Below are positions 1 to 12,528 of a stretch of DNA of 53,409 nt, piece by piece. The notes beneath the pieces were generated by a model, which saw only the letters and a list, made by a program, of their open reading frames with translations, searched no databases and was not told the origin of the DNA. Within the stretch, counting starts at the first letter, position 1, and each line of letters begins with the position of its first letter. Source of the DNA: Pelatocladus maniniholoensis HA4357-MV3 (GTDB lineage: Bacteria; Cyanobacteriota; Cyanobacteriia; Cyanobacteriales; Nostocaceae). Location of the stretch: assembly GCA_019359115.1 (NCBI GenBank), contig JAHHHW010000101.1, forward strand, positions 1-53,409. The letters run 5' to 3'. The position numbers and the translations under genes were made by a program.

Positions 1-152
1 TACAAGAATTATCTCAAACCCTTATTTATTCGTATAGACTAGCTGAATCGCAATGCTTGCATTTGCACCCTAAGAGCTAGTCACATAAAGGCTTTGATAG
101 TTGTCGGAGATGTCTATTGTAGAGACGAACAGCTATTTATCCCCATTAGATC

Positions 153-317
153 AAGCATCCCAATTTTTTCAAAATACCGCTCAGGCTTTAAACCCGTAGC
201 TCCATAACAAAAGTCGTCTAAAGACGACTCGAATAAATTAAATAGTTTGCTTAAGCAGACTTGAACAGACTGCGATTTCAATCGCAGGCGGAATTTTTTT
301 ACATTTGGGATGCTTCC
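153..317 (-). repeat. MITE-like repeat with GCATCCCAA ends, copy 1
   Basis: The ends are inverted copies of AAGCATCCCAA. On the minus strand the element matches the copy at 36957-37128 nearly end to end. Both contain small internal palindromes of the types TGCGATTGAAATCGCA and GTCGTCT-AGACGAC, and both have a GGTATTTTGAAAAAATTGGG end. No coding capacity is visible. It fills most of the gene-free first 371 bases; nothing else is recognisable there. Confidence 0.7.
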
Positions 318-371
318 TAATTACTTGTCTTCTTCCCTTGTCCTCCTTACGGAAATAGGCGACATTCATCC

Positions 372-1541
372 TTAAGGTTTATTTCTCCGTCCTCTTCGTA
401 AAGGTATCACCTCTGCTTCACTGCTTTCCCTGGCTACCCTAATCAACAACCCAGCTGCTAGTAAACTGGCAATCATGGAATTACCACCATAACTAAACAT
501 AGGTAACGGTAAACCAGTTGTTGGTAAAGCGCCTGTCGCAACACCAATGTGGAGTAATGATTGTCCTACCATCAAAATTGTTACACCGATCGCTACTAAT
601 CTATGTATAGGATGAGTCGTTTTGAGGGCAACTATTAAACCCAAGGTTGCAAATAAACCTAAAATTAGCAGCAGCACAACACTACCGACGAAACCAAATT
701 CTTCAGCAAATACAGCAAAAATAAAATCTGTGTCTTGAATTGGTAAATAAAATAGTTTTTGTTGGGAAAGTCCAAAACCACCGCCCCAAGTCCCACCAGA
801 ACCCACTGCGAGTAAACTCTGAACTAGTTGATAACCATCTCCAGTGGCGTCAGCCCAAGGATTAATGAAAGACATCACACGTTTACGCTGGTATTCTTTA
901 ATACTAATACTCAGGACTGCTAACAAGAATCCCCCAACTGCGGTTGATCCTAAATATCTATAAGGTAAGCCAGCAGCTAAAGCAATCAACCAAATAGTCA
1001 TCCCACACAATGCAGTTGTACTCAAGTTGGGTTGCGCCAATATCCCTAAAATCACAAGACAGAAAATCCCCAACCAAGTTAAACGAACACGCCAACTCAG
1101 TTGTTCCCATTGCCCAAAAACTCTAGCACTTTGTAGTACCAAAAAGGGTTTAATCAATTCAGAAGGTTGAATGGGAATCGGCCCTAAAGCAATCCAACGA
1201 GACGCATCAAAAGCTTTTTTCCCCAATCCTGGTACAAGGGTGAGAAAAATTAACCCTAATAGCAGGAAAATAAACCAATGGGATACCCCAACTAATTTAC
1301 GTAAGGGTAAGTTCACAACAATGTTGAAGAGTATTAAAGCAACTAATACCCAAAGAAGTTGACGTTTGAAGTAGTACAGCCCATCATCCTGACGAACATC
1401 AGCAACAGGATAAGATGCTGAAAACAGCATGATTAAGCCTACAAACAACCAAACTAGTGTCAACCAACGTAACAAACGTGCTTCTAATGCCCACTCAGAC
1501 ACTGAATCATCAAATAATGGAATTAAACGGCGTAGATTCAC
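372..1541 (-). CDS. ftsW: FtsW, SEDS-family peptidoglycan glycosyltransferase
   Basis: Polytopic inner-membrane protein of the SEDS (FtsW/RodA/SpoVE) family, which polymerises lipid II into peptidoglycan at the division septum. About ten hydrophobic segments are visible. Family motifs include PIQPSELIKP in the middle, QDTDFIFAVFAEEFG in the following loop and FSYGGNSM near the C-terminus; GGNS fits FtsW rather than RodA. The start is chosen at the GTG at 1541 (product begins MNLRRLIPLF), where family similarity should begin. An upstream ATG at 1622 in the same frame would add 27 residues with no family resemblance. Final length is about 389 aa, normal for the family. The gene lies convergent to nothing and is separated from apcC by a gap with only a coding remnant. 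Confidence 0.9.
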   Translation of the reverse strand: MNLRRLIPLFDDSVSEWALEARLLRWLTLVWLFVGLIMLFSASYPVADVRQDDGLYYFKRQLLWVLVALILFNIVVNLPLRKLVGVSHWFIFLLLGLIFLTLVPGLGKKAFDASRWIALGPIPIQPSELIKPFLVLQSARVFGQWEQLSWRVRLTWLGIFCLVILGILAQPNLSTTALCGMTIWLIALAAGLPYRYLGSTAVGGFLLAVLSISIKEYQRKRVMSFINPWADATGDGYQLVQSLLAVGSGGTWGGGFGLSQQKLFYLPIQDTDFIFAVFAEEFGFVGSVVLLLILGLFATLGLIVALKTTHPIHRLVAIGVTILMVGQSLLHIGVATGALPTTGLPLPMFSYGGNSMIASLLAAGLLIRVARESSEAEVIPLRRGRRNKP

Positions 1542-1687
1542 GACTTCGATATTTTTAAATAATGTAATTATTGTATATATCGAGATCTTTGGATGATGTA
1601 TCTGAATCAAAACGCCAAACACTAGACATCTCCGAAAAATGTCAATACTTATCTATTAAATTTGTCTAACTACTTACTTGCAAAAAC

Positions 1688-1912
1688 CTATGTAGGTGAG
1701 TTACTCTGCATCACGATAGTTCCAGTAGGATAACGGCTAGCTTCAGATGATTCCAATATCACTAATAACCCGGAAATACCTGTGTCATAAAAATCAGCAG
1801 GCATCCAAAATTTATCTAGCACCTTTCCTTGGGGATTAATTTTCACAGTATCACAGGGAATTTTTTCGCCCAATTTTGATCGCTTGAACGAGAAAATAAG
1901 GGTTTCAGGCTC
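1688..1912 (-). pseudogene. Coding-like remnant of unknown protein
   Basis: An open frame without an ATG start (best start is a TTG at 1873). The peptide looks like genuine protein (for example KINPQGKVLDKFWMPADFYD and GISGLLVILESSEAS) and ends with a stop at 1688. No Shine-Dalgarno sequence is visible, and a stop codon lies just upstream at 1913-1915. It may be the C-terminal remnant of a decayed gene or a small unrecognised gene. I do not recognise the family. Confidence 0.3.
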
Positions 1913-2037
1913 TCAAAACTAACGACAGAATCAAGGTTTCAGCTTATCCCGAACTCAGGTTAAGTAAATAAAAAAGAGGTCTATTTGACCCCTTCACAAC
2001 TCCCTACAATCAATAATTTGGTCAATTAGGAATTAAA

Positions 2038-2241
2038 TTAAGCTAAACCAGTATTTGTACCTTGTTTTCCAGTAGCCAATTCTACTTTAACAATTTTGCC
2101 ACCCATTTTTTGAATACGTTGCTGTTCGCGGAACCAATTTTCATAAGGTACTAACTTAGTAAAGTAAGTATTTTGCAATTCCCGTTGGGTGCGAATTCTA
2201 GTTTGGCTGGGAACACAAGCAGTAATTTTAAACATTCTCAT
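2038..2241 (-). CDS. apcC: ApcC, 7.8-kDa phycobilisome core linker
   Basis: A 67-residue basic protein starting MRMFKITACVPSQTR, the signature of the small core linker LC7.8, which has a CpcD-like fold. It caps allophycocyanin trimers at the ends of core cylinders and tunes their emission. The length is exactly that expected. It is the last gene of the apcE-apcA-apcB-apcC cluster on the minus strand, 222 bases after apcB; the gap holds only A/T-rich sequence. A strong Shine-Dalgarno (AGGAGAT) precedes the ATG. Family identity is certain from sequence. Confidence 0.96.
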   Translation of the reverse strand: MRMFKITACVPSQTRIRTQRELQNTYFTKLVPYENWFREQQRIQKMGGKIVKVELATGKQGTNTGLA

Positions 2242-2463
2242 GGTGTTAAATCTCCTGTCAGTAAATGTGAAAACTTTTTTATTTCAAAATTTCTGAGTGC
2301 AAAACAATGCTTTATTTACTCCAAGTCTGGAAATCAAGCGTCAATACCAGACCGTTAACACTCATCATTCATCAGTTTAGCTTGATAAGCGATTAAACGT
2401 CCTAGCACTCACGATCGATCTCCAGACCTTATCGCACCTAAACCATTAAGTGCAAACTAGCTT

Positions 2464-2952
2464 CTAGCTCAAGCCAGAGCTAATGTAGTCTAAGTAAACA
2501 CCCATTTCTTTTCCAGCGTCTGGACCAACCAAGCTAGCTGTTACTTCTTTGATTGATTGGATAGCTTGTACGGTAGCACCGATGGGTACACCCAAAGAGT
2601 TGTAGGTTTCTTTCAAACCATTCAATACGCGCTCTTCGAGAATGGAGGAGTCGCCAGCTAACATAGCATAGGTAGCATAACGCAGATAGTAATCCAAGTC
2701 ACGGATACAAGCTGCGTAACGGCGGGTGGTGTACATGTTACCACCGGGACGGGTGATATCAGAGTACAACAAAGATTTAGCTACAGCTTCTTTGACGATC
2801 GCAGCAGCATTAGCAGCGATGGTGCTAGCAGCACGTACACGTAGTTCACCAGTGGAGAAATAGCCTTTGAGCTTTTCTAGAGCTGCGGTGTCGAGGTACT
2901 TACCTTGAACGTCTGCAGAATTAATGACAGCGGTAATTGCGTCTTGAGCCAT
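2464..2952 (-). CDS. apcB: Allophycocyanin beta subunit
   Basis: A 162-residue phycobiliprotein with the globin-like fold that forms (alpha-beta)3 trimers in the phycobilisome core. It covalently carries one phycocyanobilin on Cys82, in the motif [18 protein letters not shown]. Asn72 (in PGGNMYTT) is the residue that is gamma-N-methylated in this family. Length is typical. It follows apcA by 65 bases in the same direction, so the two subunits are almost certainly co-transcribed and made in equal amounts. Confidence 0.97.
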   Translation of the reverse strand: MAQDAITAVINSADVQGKYLDTAALEKLKGYFSTGELRVRAASTIAANAAAIVKEAVAKSLLYSDITRPGGNMYTTRRYAACIRDLDYYLRYATYAMLAGDSSILEERVLNGLKETYNSLGVPIGATVQAIQSIKEVTASLVGPDAGKEMGVYLDYISSGLS

Positions 2953-3017
2953 GTTGTTAATTCCTTATTTCCAACGTTATTGCAATACTTCCGTTTGAGT
3001 AGGTAAACGGCTTTAAC

Positions 3018-3503
3018 CTACGCCAAAGCACCGACGACGTAATCGAAGTAAGCGCCAGCTTCAGCAGCGTCTTCAGCAGACAGCAAAGAAGCAGCAACGT
3101 TTTTCAAGCCACCAACACCAGCAGAAACAGCATCGATAGGTGTTCCGAGAGACTTGTACATTTCACGGACGCCGACAATACCGATTTCTTCGATAGGAGT
3201 AACGTCACCAGCAACTACACCGTAGGTGACAAGACGGAGGTAATAGTCTAAGTCACGCAGACAAGTAGCGGTCAGTTCTGTACCGTAAGCGTTACCACCA
3301 GGAGAAACAACATCAGGGCGCTTTTGGAACAGTTGATCACCAGCTTGCTTAACAATCCGTTCGCGGTTGTCTGTTAAAACTTGAGCAATGCGAAGGCGGC
3401 GATCGCCACCTGCAACAAAGCTCTTGATCCGATCCAATTCGCCAGGGCTGAGATAGCGAGCTTCTGCGTCAGCATTCACGATGGCTTTCGTGACGATACT
3501 CAT
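3018..3503 (-). CDS. apcA: Allophycocyanin alpha subunit
   Basis: A 161-residue phycobiliprotein, partner of ApcB in the allophycocyanin trimer. Chromophore-binding Cys81 lies in [13 protein letters not shown] strong Shine-Dalgarno (GGAGGAA) sits about nine bases before the ATG. Upstream is an unusually long gap (3504-4171) separating it from apcE. In related cyanobacteria apcA has its own strong promoter within the apcEABC cluster, and the long leader fits that, although I cannot place a start site. Confidence 0.97.
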   Translation of the reverse strand: MSIVTKAIVNADAEARYLSPGELDRIKSFVAGGDRRLRIAQVLTDNRERIVKQAGDQLFQKRPDVVSPGGNAYGTELTATCLRDLDYYLRLVTYGVVAGDVTPIEEIGIVGVREMYKSLGTPIDAVSAGVGGLKNVAASLLSAEDAAEAGAYFDYVVGALA

Positions 3504-4171
3504 TAATGGATTCCTCCAGTACTAATGAAACCAGAATTTTATATTACACTGGTGCGACTTTACGCGTTGGTAGTAGCTTTATTTTCTCGTTTTTCCAGGT
3601 TTTGTAATCCCATGACTACTGAAACTGTTTTATTTCGAGTTTGCCTGAGTCATCACAAATACTCAAGCTTTGAAACTTAGCTACCTCCCGGAATTATTTT
3701 CGGGCATTATGTTGAGCATATATGACTGCTCTTAACAGTTTGTAACATTCTTTTTCAGATTTGCTTCAATTTTTACAATCTGAAAACAATGTTACGAAAG
3801 ATTACTTGAACTCTCCACGCTTTGAAAAACGTAAATTCGTCCCACTTTTCTCGGCATTGGGGATTGGGGATTGGGGATTGGGGAAGGTAGGGGTCCCCTC
3901 TGGGGAACTCGGGGCCCCCACTCCCCCCAAGGGAGTGGGGATTAGGGGCGAAGGGGTAATGGGGATTGGGGATTGGGGATTCTCCAGAGGAGACGCTTCG
4001 CGTAGACGCGCAAGCGGCTTCTCACAGAGTACGGGAATTGGGAAGAGACTTGTTAAATAATTCTCCCCACACTCCCCACATTCCCCACACTCGCTTGTCT
4101 CCCATTCCCGATCCCTGATCCCTGATCTTTGATCCCCGATCCCCGATCCCTGAGCCTCTCAAGAGTGGAGT
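3504..4171. repeat. apcE-apcA spacer with GGGGATT/GGGATCC heptamer repeats
   Basis: A gene-free stretch of 668 bases. From about 3858 to 3985 it holds runs of GGGGATT-type units, and from about 4064 to 4155 runs of TCCCCGA/TCCCTGA units in the opposite sense. These are short tandem repeats typical of heterocystous cyanobacteria. Between them, at 3988-4022, is a palindromic GACGCTTCGCGTAGACGCGC element also present at 17718-17762. The part nearest apcA (3504-3760) is A/T-rich and presumably carries the apcA promoter. Confidence 0.75.
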
Positions 4172-7897
<3,726 letters not shown>

Positions 7898-9346
7898 TTA
7901 TACTTCAGCAGTAGGCAGAAAAAGGGTGACACTAGTTCCTTGCCCTAGCTTACTTTCAATCTGTAGGCTACCTCCTTGCATCTGACAAACTTGGTGGGCG
8001 ATCGCCAACCCCAAACCTAATCCACCCCTTGGTCGAGCATTATCCCCCCGATAAAAGCGCTCTGTAAGTTGCCCCAACATGTTAGATGTCATACCCTGCC
8101 CAAAGTCCTGCACTTGCAAGAGAACATAGTGAGATCCGTCTTTTTGCACAGGTGGGAGGATAGAAAGATCGATGAAATTAGTATTGGGGGCGTACTTGAT
8201 GGCATTATCAAGCAAATTAAGAATGACTTGTCCGGTCAGTTCCGGATCAACCCAGATTGTGATTATAGGGGTAGCGACAGATAATTTTAGCTCTAGACCT
8301 GCTTGCATAGCAGAGGGCTGCATTCGGAAAATACATTCTTGAGCGATCGCCACTGCGGAAACTGCTTGGGGCTGAATTTGGAGTTGACCTGCATCTGCCT
8401 TTGATAGCAGGAGTAACTGCTCCACTAGCTGAGAAAGATAGTCAGTTTCACGGCAGGCACGTTTCAGGTACTGCTGTGCTTTGTCTCCAGTTACTACACC
8501 GTCAATCACTGCTTCCAATCCTAGACGCAGTGTTGTCAGTGGAGTCCGCAAATCGTGAGAAACATTTGCTACCAATTCCCGGCGAGATTTTTCCTGAGCA
8601 TGAAGAGCGGTGAGCGTCTGTTTTAGCTTGTCTGCCATTTGGTCGAGTAGGCGACCTAATTGAGCCAGTTCATCATTCCCTTTTAGGGCAGAGCGAGCAG
8701 TGTAATCCCCTGCTTCTAATTGCTGTGCTTGACGGTGCAGAATTCGCAGGGGATTGGTCAAAGTACGAGATAAGAGTAATCCAGCAGTGGCTGCAACTGT
8801 AGCAGCAGCGATCGCCATTCCCATCACTACTCCCTTTACCTCCTTGGCAAATTGCCTGGGGCGTCTCATCGGCATAGCAATATAAACAGCACCCATCACC
8901 CGATTATTGTCAGCATCTCGAATAGGAGCTGTACTGTAGAGCCACCAGGGATAATTAGAGTTCTCTGACACCCGAAACCGCCCTTGTTGAGATACTCCCA
9001 TGAGAGTTTTGGGTATCAGGTCGGGCGGTAACTCAACTAAGCTTGTTTCCTGGACTCTCCGGTTTGTCAACCTTGGCATTGCACTAACATCAAAAACAAT
9101 TACCTGTAATCTTGTCTGCTGGCTCGTCAGATCGGCGAGTTGGCGAACAAGAGTCGAGTTTTGCCAGTGAGTGCGGGTTTGAGTTGCCAAAGCATCGGCT
9201 TGCTGCTTCAGACTTACCTGAGCATCCTGGACAAAAAACTGCATTAAGGCTCTATCCAAAATCACAGACAAGCCAATTAAACTGCTTAGAGTTACGCTTA
9301 ACAGCGTCAGTGTCAGACGAGTTGAGACACTTTGCCAAGCTTTCAT
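7898..9346 (-). CDS. Membrane sensor histidine kinase (HAMP-HisKA-HATPase)
   Basis: A two-component sensor kinase of about 482 residues. One transmembrane segment lies near residues 8-32, then a roughly 140-residue extracytoplasmic sensor region, and a second transmembrane segment near 172-195. These are followed by a HAMP domain, a HisKA box with phospho-acceptor His264 (NVSHDLRTPL), an N box (LLDNAIKYAPN) and G boxes (DFGQGM, GGLGLGLAIA). The start is set at the ATG at 9346, which overlaps the stop of the upstream regulator gene as ATGA; a longer reading from 9382 is less likely. The overlap implies translational coupling with the cognate regulator. The signal is unknown. Confidence 0.88.
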   Translation of the reverse strand: MKAWQSVSTRLTLTLLSVTLSSLIGLSVILDRALMQFFVQDAQVSLKQQADALATQTRTHWQNSTLVRQLADLTSQQTRLQVIVFDVSAMPRLTNRRVQETSLVELPPDLIPKTLMGVSQQGRFRVSENSNYPWWLYSTAPIRDADNNRVMGAVYIAMPMRRPRQFAKEVKGVVMGMAIAAATVAATAGLLLSRTLTNPLRILHRQAQQLEAGDYTARSALKGNDELAQLGRLLDQMADKLKQTLTALHAQEKSRRELVANVSHDLRTPLTTLRLGLEAVIDGVVTGDKAQQYLKRACRETDYLSQLVEQLLLLSKADAGQLQIQPQAVSAVAIAQECIFRMQPSAMQAGLELKLSVATPIITIWVDPELTGQVILNLLDNAIKYAPNTNFIDLSILPPVQKDGSHYVLLQVQDFGQGMTSNMLGQLTERFYRGDNARPRGGLGLGLAIAHQVCQMQGGSLQIESKLGQGTSVTLFLPTAEV

Positions 9347-10047
9347 ATATTGCCCACCTTGAAGCGGTAGCCAACTCCCCAAACAGTTTGGATGTAGTCA
9401 GGGTGAGCTGAATCTAACTCAATCTTTTCCCGAAGCTTGCGAATATAAACATCTACTACCCGAATATCGCCCTCAAAATCATATCCCCAAACTCTCTCCA
9501 GCAATTCTTCACGGCTGTAAGCACGTCCAGGATAATTTGCCAACTGTGCCAGCAAATCAAATTCTTTACCACGTAGATCCAGTAACTCACCATTTAAGAA
9601 AGCTTGATGCCGATCGCGGTCAATGACAACGCCACAGGCACGCTTAACATCACTATAACCCTGAGCATAAGCCCGTCTTAACAAGGCTTTAATCCGTGCA
9701 ACCAATTCCTTGGCACTAAATGGTTTAGTAAGATAGTCATCCGCACCGATTGCCAACCCTCGAATGCGATCGCTTTCATTTGCTCGTGCAGTTAGCATCA
9801 AAATTGGCATGAAGCACCCCACAGAACGCATCTGTTGGCATACCTCAAACCCATTCACATCGGGCAGCATAATATCTAACACAACCAAATCCGGATGGAA
9901 GCGCTGAACTAGTTCCATACAATCTATACCGTTATCTGAGGTCAAACAGCACAGTCCTTCGTGTTCAATGTAAAGCTGCACAGTCTCGCGCAGACTGGTA
10001 TCATCTTCGACAATCAAAACGGTTGTACCAGTAAGCATTTGTTTCAA
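9343..10047 (-). CDS. OmpR/PhoB-family response regulator
   Basis: A 234-residue regulator. The N-terminal receiver domain has the acidic pair EDD at 14-16, phospho-acceptor Asp58 (VVLDIMLPD), the conserved Thr in MLTARAN and Lys in LTKPF. The C-terminal winged-helix DNA-binding domain (about 130-230) has the OmpR-type ending VWGVGYRF. The first frame start is a TTG at 10047; an ATG at 10038 three codons later is equally plausible. It is the first gene of a regulator-kinase pair with a 4-base overlap. It is divergent from the beta-propeller gene at 10311, a plausible but unproven target. Confidence 0.88.
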   Translation of the reverse strand: MKQMLTGTTVLIVEDDTSLRETVQLYIEHEGLCCLTSDNGIDCMELVQRFHPDLVVLDIMLPDVNGFEVCQQMRSVGCFMPILMLTARANESDRIRGLAIGADDYLTKPFSAKELVARIKALLRRAYAQGYSDVKRACGVVIDRDRHQAFLNGELLDLRGKEFDLLAQLANYPGRAYSREELLERVWGYDFEGDIRVVDVYIRKLREKIELDSAHPDYIQTVWGVGYRFKVGNI

Positions 10048-10310
10048 TCACATGAAGATGTCATTGGATTTTAGATTTTGGATTTATTCCATACTTGCCC
10101 ACAAGTGGTGAGTCCCCACCTCGCCTTCCTGATTAGAATTACCGATCATCTTTCAACCTACAACATAAATGTTAAAAAATTATGAATCAATACTATGGTC
10201 AAGATTTTTAGATACACACTGATAAATTATCGCATCGGCTATATATTCACAGATTTTTAAAACTTTTATATCAGGATTAAGTGTCCACAAATTCAAAGGA
10301 TACTTATCCC

Positions 10311-11783
10311 ATGTTGTCGCTGAAGAAACCCCTGTTTGTTTGTATACTGCTTGTTTCTCTACTAGCGGCTTTAACAATAGGAAACGCTTTTACCTTGTCA
10401 GAAAAGGCAGTTTCTACACCAATACAGATACCAATATCTGAACGCGATCGCGTCTACACAGCTGATCAGACTTCCAATACCATCTCTGTAATTAACCCCG
10501 CGACGAATACCCTTTTGGGGCGAATTTCTTTAGGAAATCCTCGTCCTAATGTTCTCAGTCCTTTGTATCGCGGGGAGTTGAACGTTCATGGTTTGGGTTT
10601 CTCACCAGATCATCGGACACTAGCTGTGATTTCAACTGGTTCTAACGCTGTAACGCTGATTGATACAGCCACAAATGCCATCAAAGGAACTATTTACGTG
10701 GGGCGATCGCCTCATGAAGGCTTCTTCACTCCCAATGGTGAGGAACTGTGGGTAGCTGTACGCGGTGAAGATTACATATCTGTCATCAACCCTAAAACCT
10801 TAAAGGAGATTCGTCAAGTCAAAGTGGCGAATGGCCCTGGCATGATTATGTTTAGTTCTGATGGTAGTCGAGCTTACATCTGCTCCAGCTTTACTCCAGA
10901 ACTCAATGTCATCAATACACGCTCTTATCAAATAGAAAAGCGCATTCCAGTTATTAGTCCCTTCTCCCCCAACATCGCAATTACCCCTGATGACAGTGAG
11001 GTTTGGTTTACACACAAAGATGTTGGTAAAGTCAGTATTCTTGATACCCAGACTCTAAAAATTAAGACGGTTCTTGATACAGGTTCAATTACGAATCATG
11101 TCAATTTTGTAGATAATAGCCAAGGTAAATTTGCTTACGTAACTGTAGGGGGACTGAATCAAGTAAAAGTATATCAGCGCGATCCTATCCTCCGAATGGT
11201 GACAACGATTCCAGTTGGTGAATTGCCACATGGCATATGGCCTTCGGGAGATGGTACAAGGATATATGTAGGATTGGAAAATGGTGATGCGGTAGACGTA
11301 ATTGATACTGTCAAGCAGCGACGCATTCAGCGTATTCCCGTGGGATACATGCCGCAAGCATTAGTATACGTCTCAAACGCAGTTCCTACGGGCGATGGTC
11401 GAGAAAATCTTGAATCTCCCAAAAAATTGCTTACACATAACATTGGACTGAAATCACCAAATCAGGGCAAAGCGATCGCGAATGTAACAATTCGAGACGT
11501 TGGTGAACTGGATGGATTGGATTTGCTTGTTCTGGGACTAAGGCCTAATCAGGAGTATGGATTGTATTTCGTAGGTAATGAGAATAAGTCGCCAGAAATG
11601 ATTACTGCCTTACGCACCGATGCTAAAGGAAACGGAATGGGACAAGCCACTGGAACACTACGGGAGCGACTTTTGTCTTCAATTTCCTCAAAAGCAAAGT
11701 TTTCCCAGTTGGTGGTTGCACCCAGAAATGCTCAAAATCCTGTTAAGGAAGCAGTCTTGGTTGTACTTGAGCCTTGCTGTTAA
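10311..11783 (+). CDS. Secreted YVTN/YncE-type beta-propeller protein
   Basis: About 490 residues beginning with a signal peptide (MLSLKKPLFVCILLVSLLAA). Seven or so beta-propeller blades follow, with recurring units such as NTISVINPATNT, NAVTLIDTATNA, DYISVINPKTL and DAVDVIDTVKQ. This is the YVTN/YncE fold of extracytoplasmic proteins. A separate domain of about 110 residues occupies the C-terminus and ends in two cysteines (LEPCC). The start is set at the ATG at 10311, preceded by AAAGGA ten bases upstream; a GTG at 10281 would bury the signal peptide. Its 3' end overlaps the convergent comB-like gene by 41 bases. The function is unknown; members of the fold often bind ligands or metals. 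Confidence 0.8.
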   Translation: MLSLKKPLFVCILLVSLLAALTIGNAFTLSEKAVSTPIQIPISERDRVYTADQTSNTISVINPATNTLLGRISLGNPRPNVLSPLYRGELNVHGLGFSPDHRTLAVISTGSNAVTLIDTATNAIKGTIYVGRSPHEGFFTPNGEELWVAVRGEDYISVINPKTLKEIRQVKVANGPGMIMFSSDGSRAYICSSFTPELNVINTRSYQIEKRIPVISPFSPNIAITPDDSEVWFTHKDVGKVSILDTQTLKIKTVLDTGSITNHVNFVDNSQGKFAYVTVGGLNQVKVYQRDPILRMVTTIPVGELPHGIWPSGDGTRIYVGLENGDAVDVIDTVKQRRIQRIPVGYMPQALVYVSNAVPTGDGRENLESPKKLLTHNIGLKSPNQGKAIANVTIRDVGELDGLDLLVLGLRPNQEYGLYFVGNENKSPEMITALRTDAKGNGMGQATGTLRERLLSSISSKAKFSQLVVAPRNAQNPVKEAVLVVLEPCC

Positions 11784-12486
11784 TATAGGCATTTTCAGTA
11801 AATAAAGGTACACAATCGCTCACATTTAAAGCGGCTGCAATTTCTACATCTGATTCAAACCCGCGTGCAATTAACTCTTTACCAGAACTACATTTTTTTA
11901 AATACGCCAACAAATTCTTGTTAACAGCATCAAAAGCAGACACAGCAATTTCTGCTTCTGGTGAAAAACTACCATGTAAATAACTTAGAATTGCTCCAGC
12001 ACCAATCAAATCTTCACATGCAGGTCGTAAAGTATCATCTTCCCATCTTTCGCCTGCGGGAATAACTGCAATTTTGGAACCATATTTTTGAGCAAACTTA
12101 GCCACAGCTTCGCAATTTCGCAAGCAACCAGCTAAAGTAGGTGTTTTGCCAGTTTGCAAAGTCAGGGAAGAACCATTGGGTGATGGTAAAACTAGTTTAG
12201 TTTCTGCTGGAATTTTAGTTAGTGATGTGGGTGAGAGAGAATAGCTATTTTTGGAAGTGCGATCGCCTGCCAATTCTGCCTGTAAAGACTTAGCATAATC
12301 AAGGGCTGATTTATTTTTCCATTGGTAGGGAAAAATTATCGCACCGTTGCTAGTGGCAATTTCCACAGAAGTCGAAAAAGACAAAACATCAACTACCACA
12401 ATCACATCGCTAATGGGAGCAAGTTGAGTGATACCGTGATCTCCCCATTCGCAGCGCAGATCAAATTCGGATTGGTTAAAGATCAT
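11743..12486 (-). CDS. comB: ComB-type 2-phosphosulfolactate phosphatase family protein
   Basis: A 247-residue protein of the ComB family, named for the Mg-dependent 2-phosphosulfolactate phosphatase of coenzyme M synthesis. Family features include the N-terminal VVVVDVLSFSTSVEIA segment, LPSPNGSSL and IPAGERWEDDTLRPACEDLIGAGAI. Cyanobacteria do not make coenzyme M, so its substrate here is uncertain; a related phosphosulfonate or other phosphate ester is possible. It is convergent with, and overlaps, the beta-propeller gene. It is divergent from the methyltransferase at 12529, only 42 bases away, so the two may share a regulatory region. Confidence 0.85.
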   Translation of the reverse strand: MIFNQSEFDLRCEWGDHGITQLAPISDVIVVVDVLSFSTSVEIATSNGAIIFPYQWKNKSALDYAKSLQAELAGDRTSKNSYSLSPTSLTKIPAETKLVLPSPNGSSLTLQTGKTPTLAGCLRNCEAVAKFAQKYGSKIAVIPAGERWEDDTLRPACEDLIGAGAILSYLHGSFSPEAEIAVSAFDAVNKNLLAYLKKCSSGKELIARGFESDVEIAAALNVSDCVPLFTENAYINSKAQVQPRLLP

Positions 12487-12528
12487 ATTTTTGCCATAAA
12501 CTCAAAAATACTGCCATGAAAGCTTGTT

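Noticed and set aside
114-1635. 13-base inverted pair TCGGAGATGTCTA / TAGACATCTCCGA flanking ftsW, considered as IS ends
   Set aside because: A 13-base match at this distance is expected about once by chance in a window this size, and there is no transposase or target duplication.
3761-4060. 99-codon plus-strand frame in the apcE-apcA gap
   Set aside because: Its coding is translated GGGGATT heptamers and a palindromic repeat (GIGDWGL-type peptide), not a gene.
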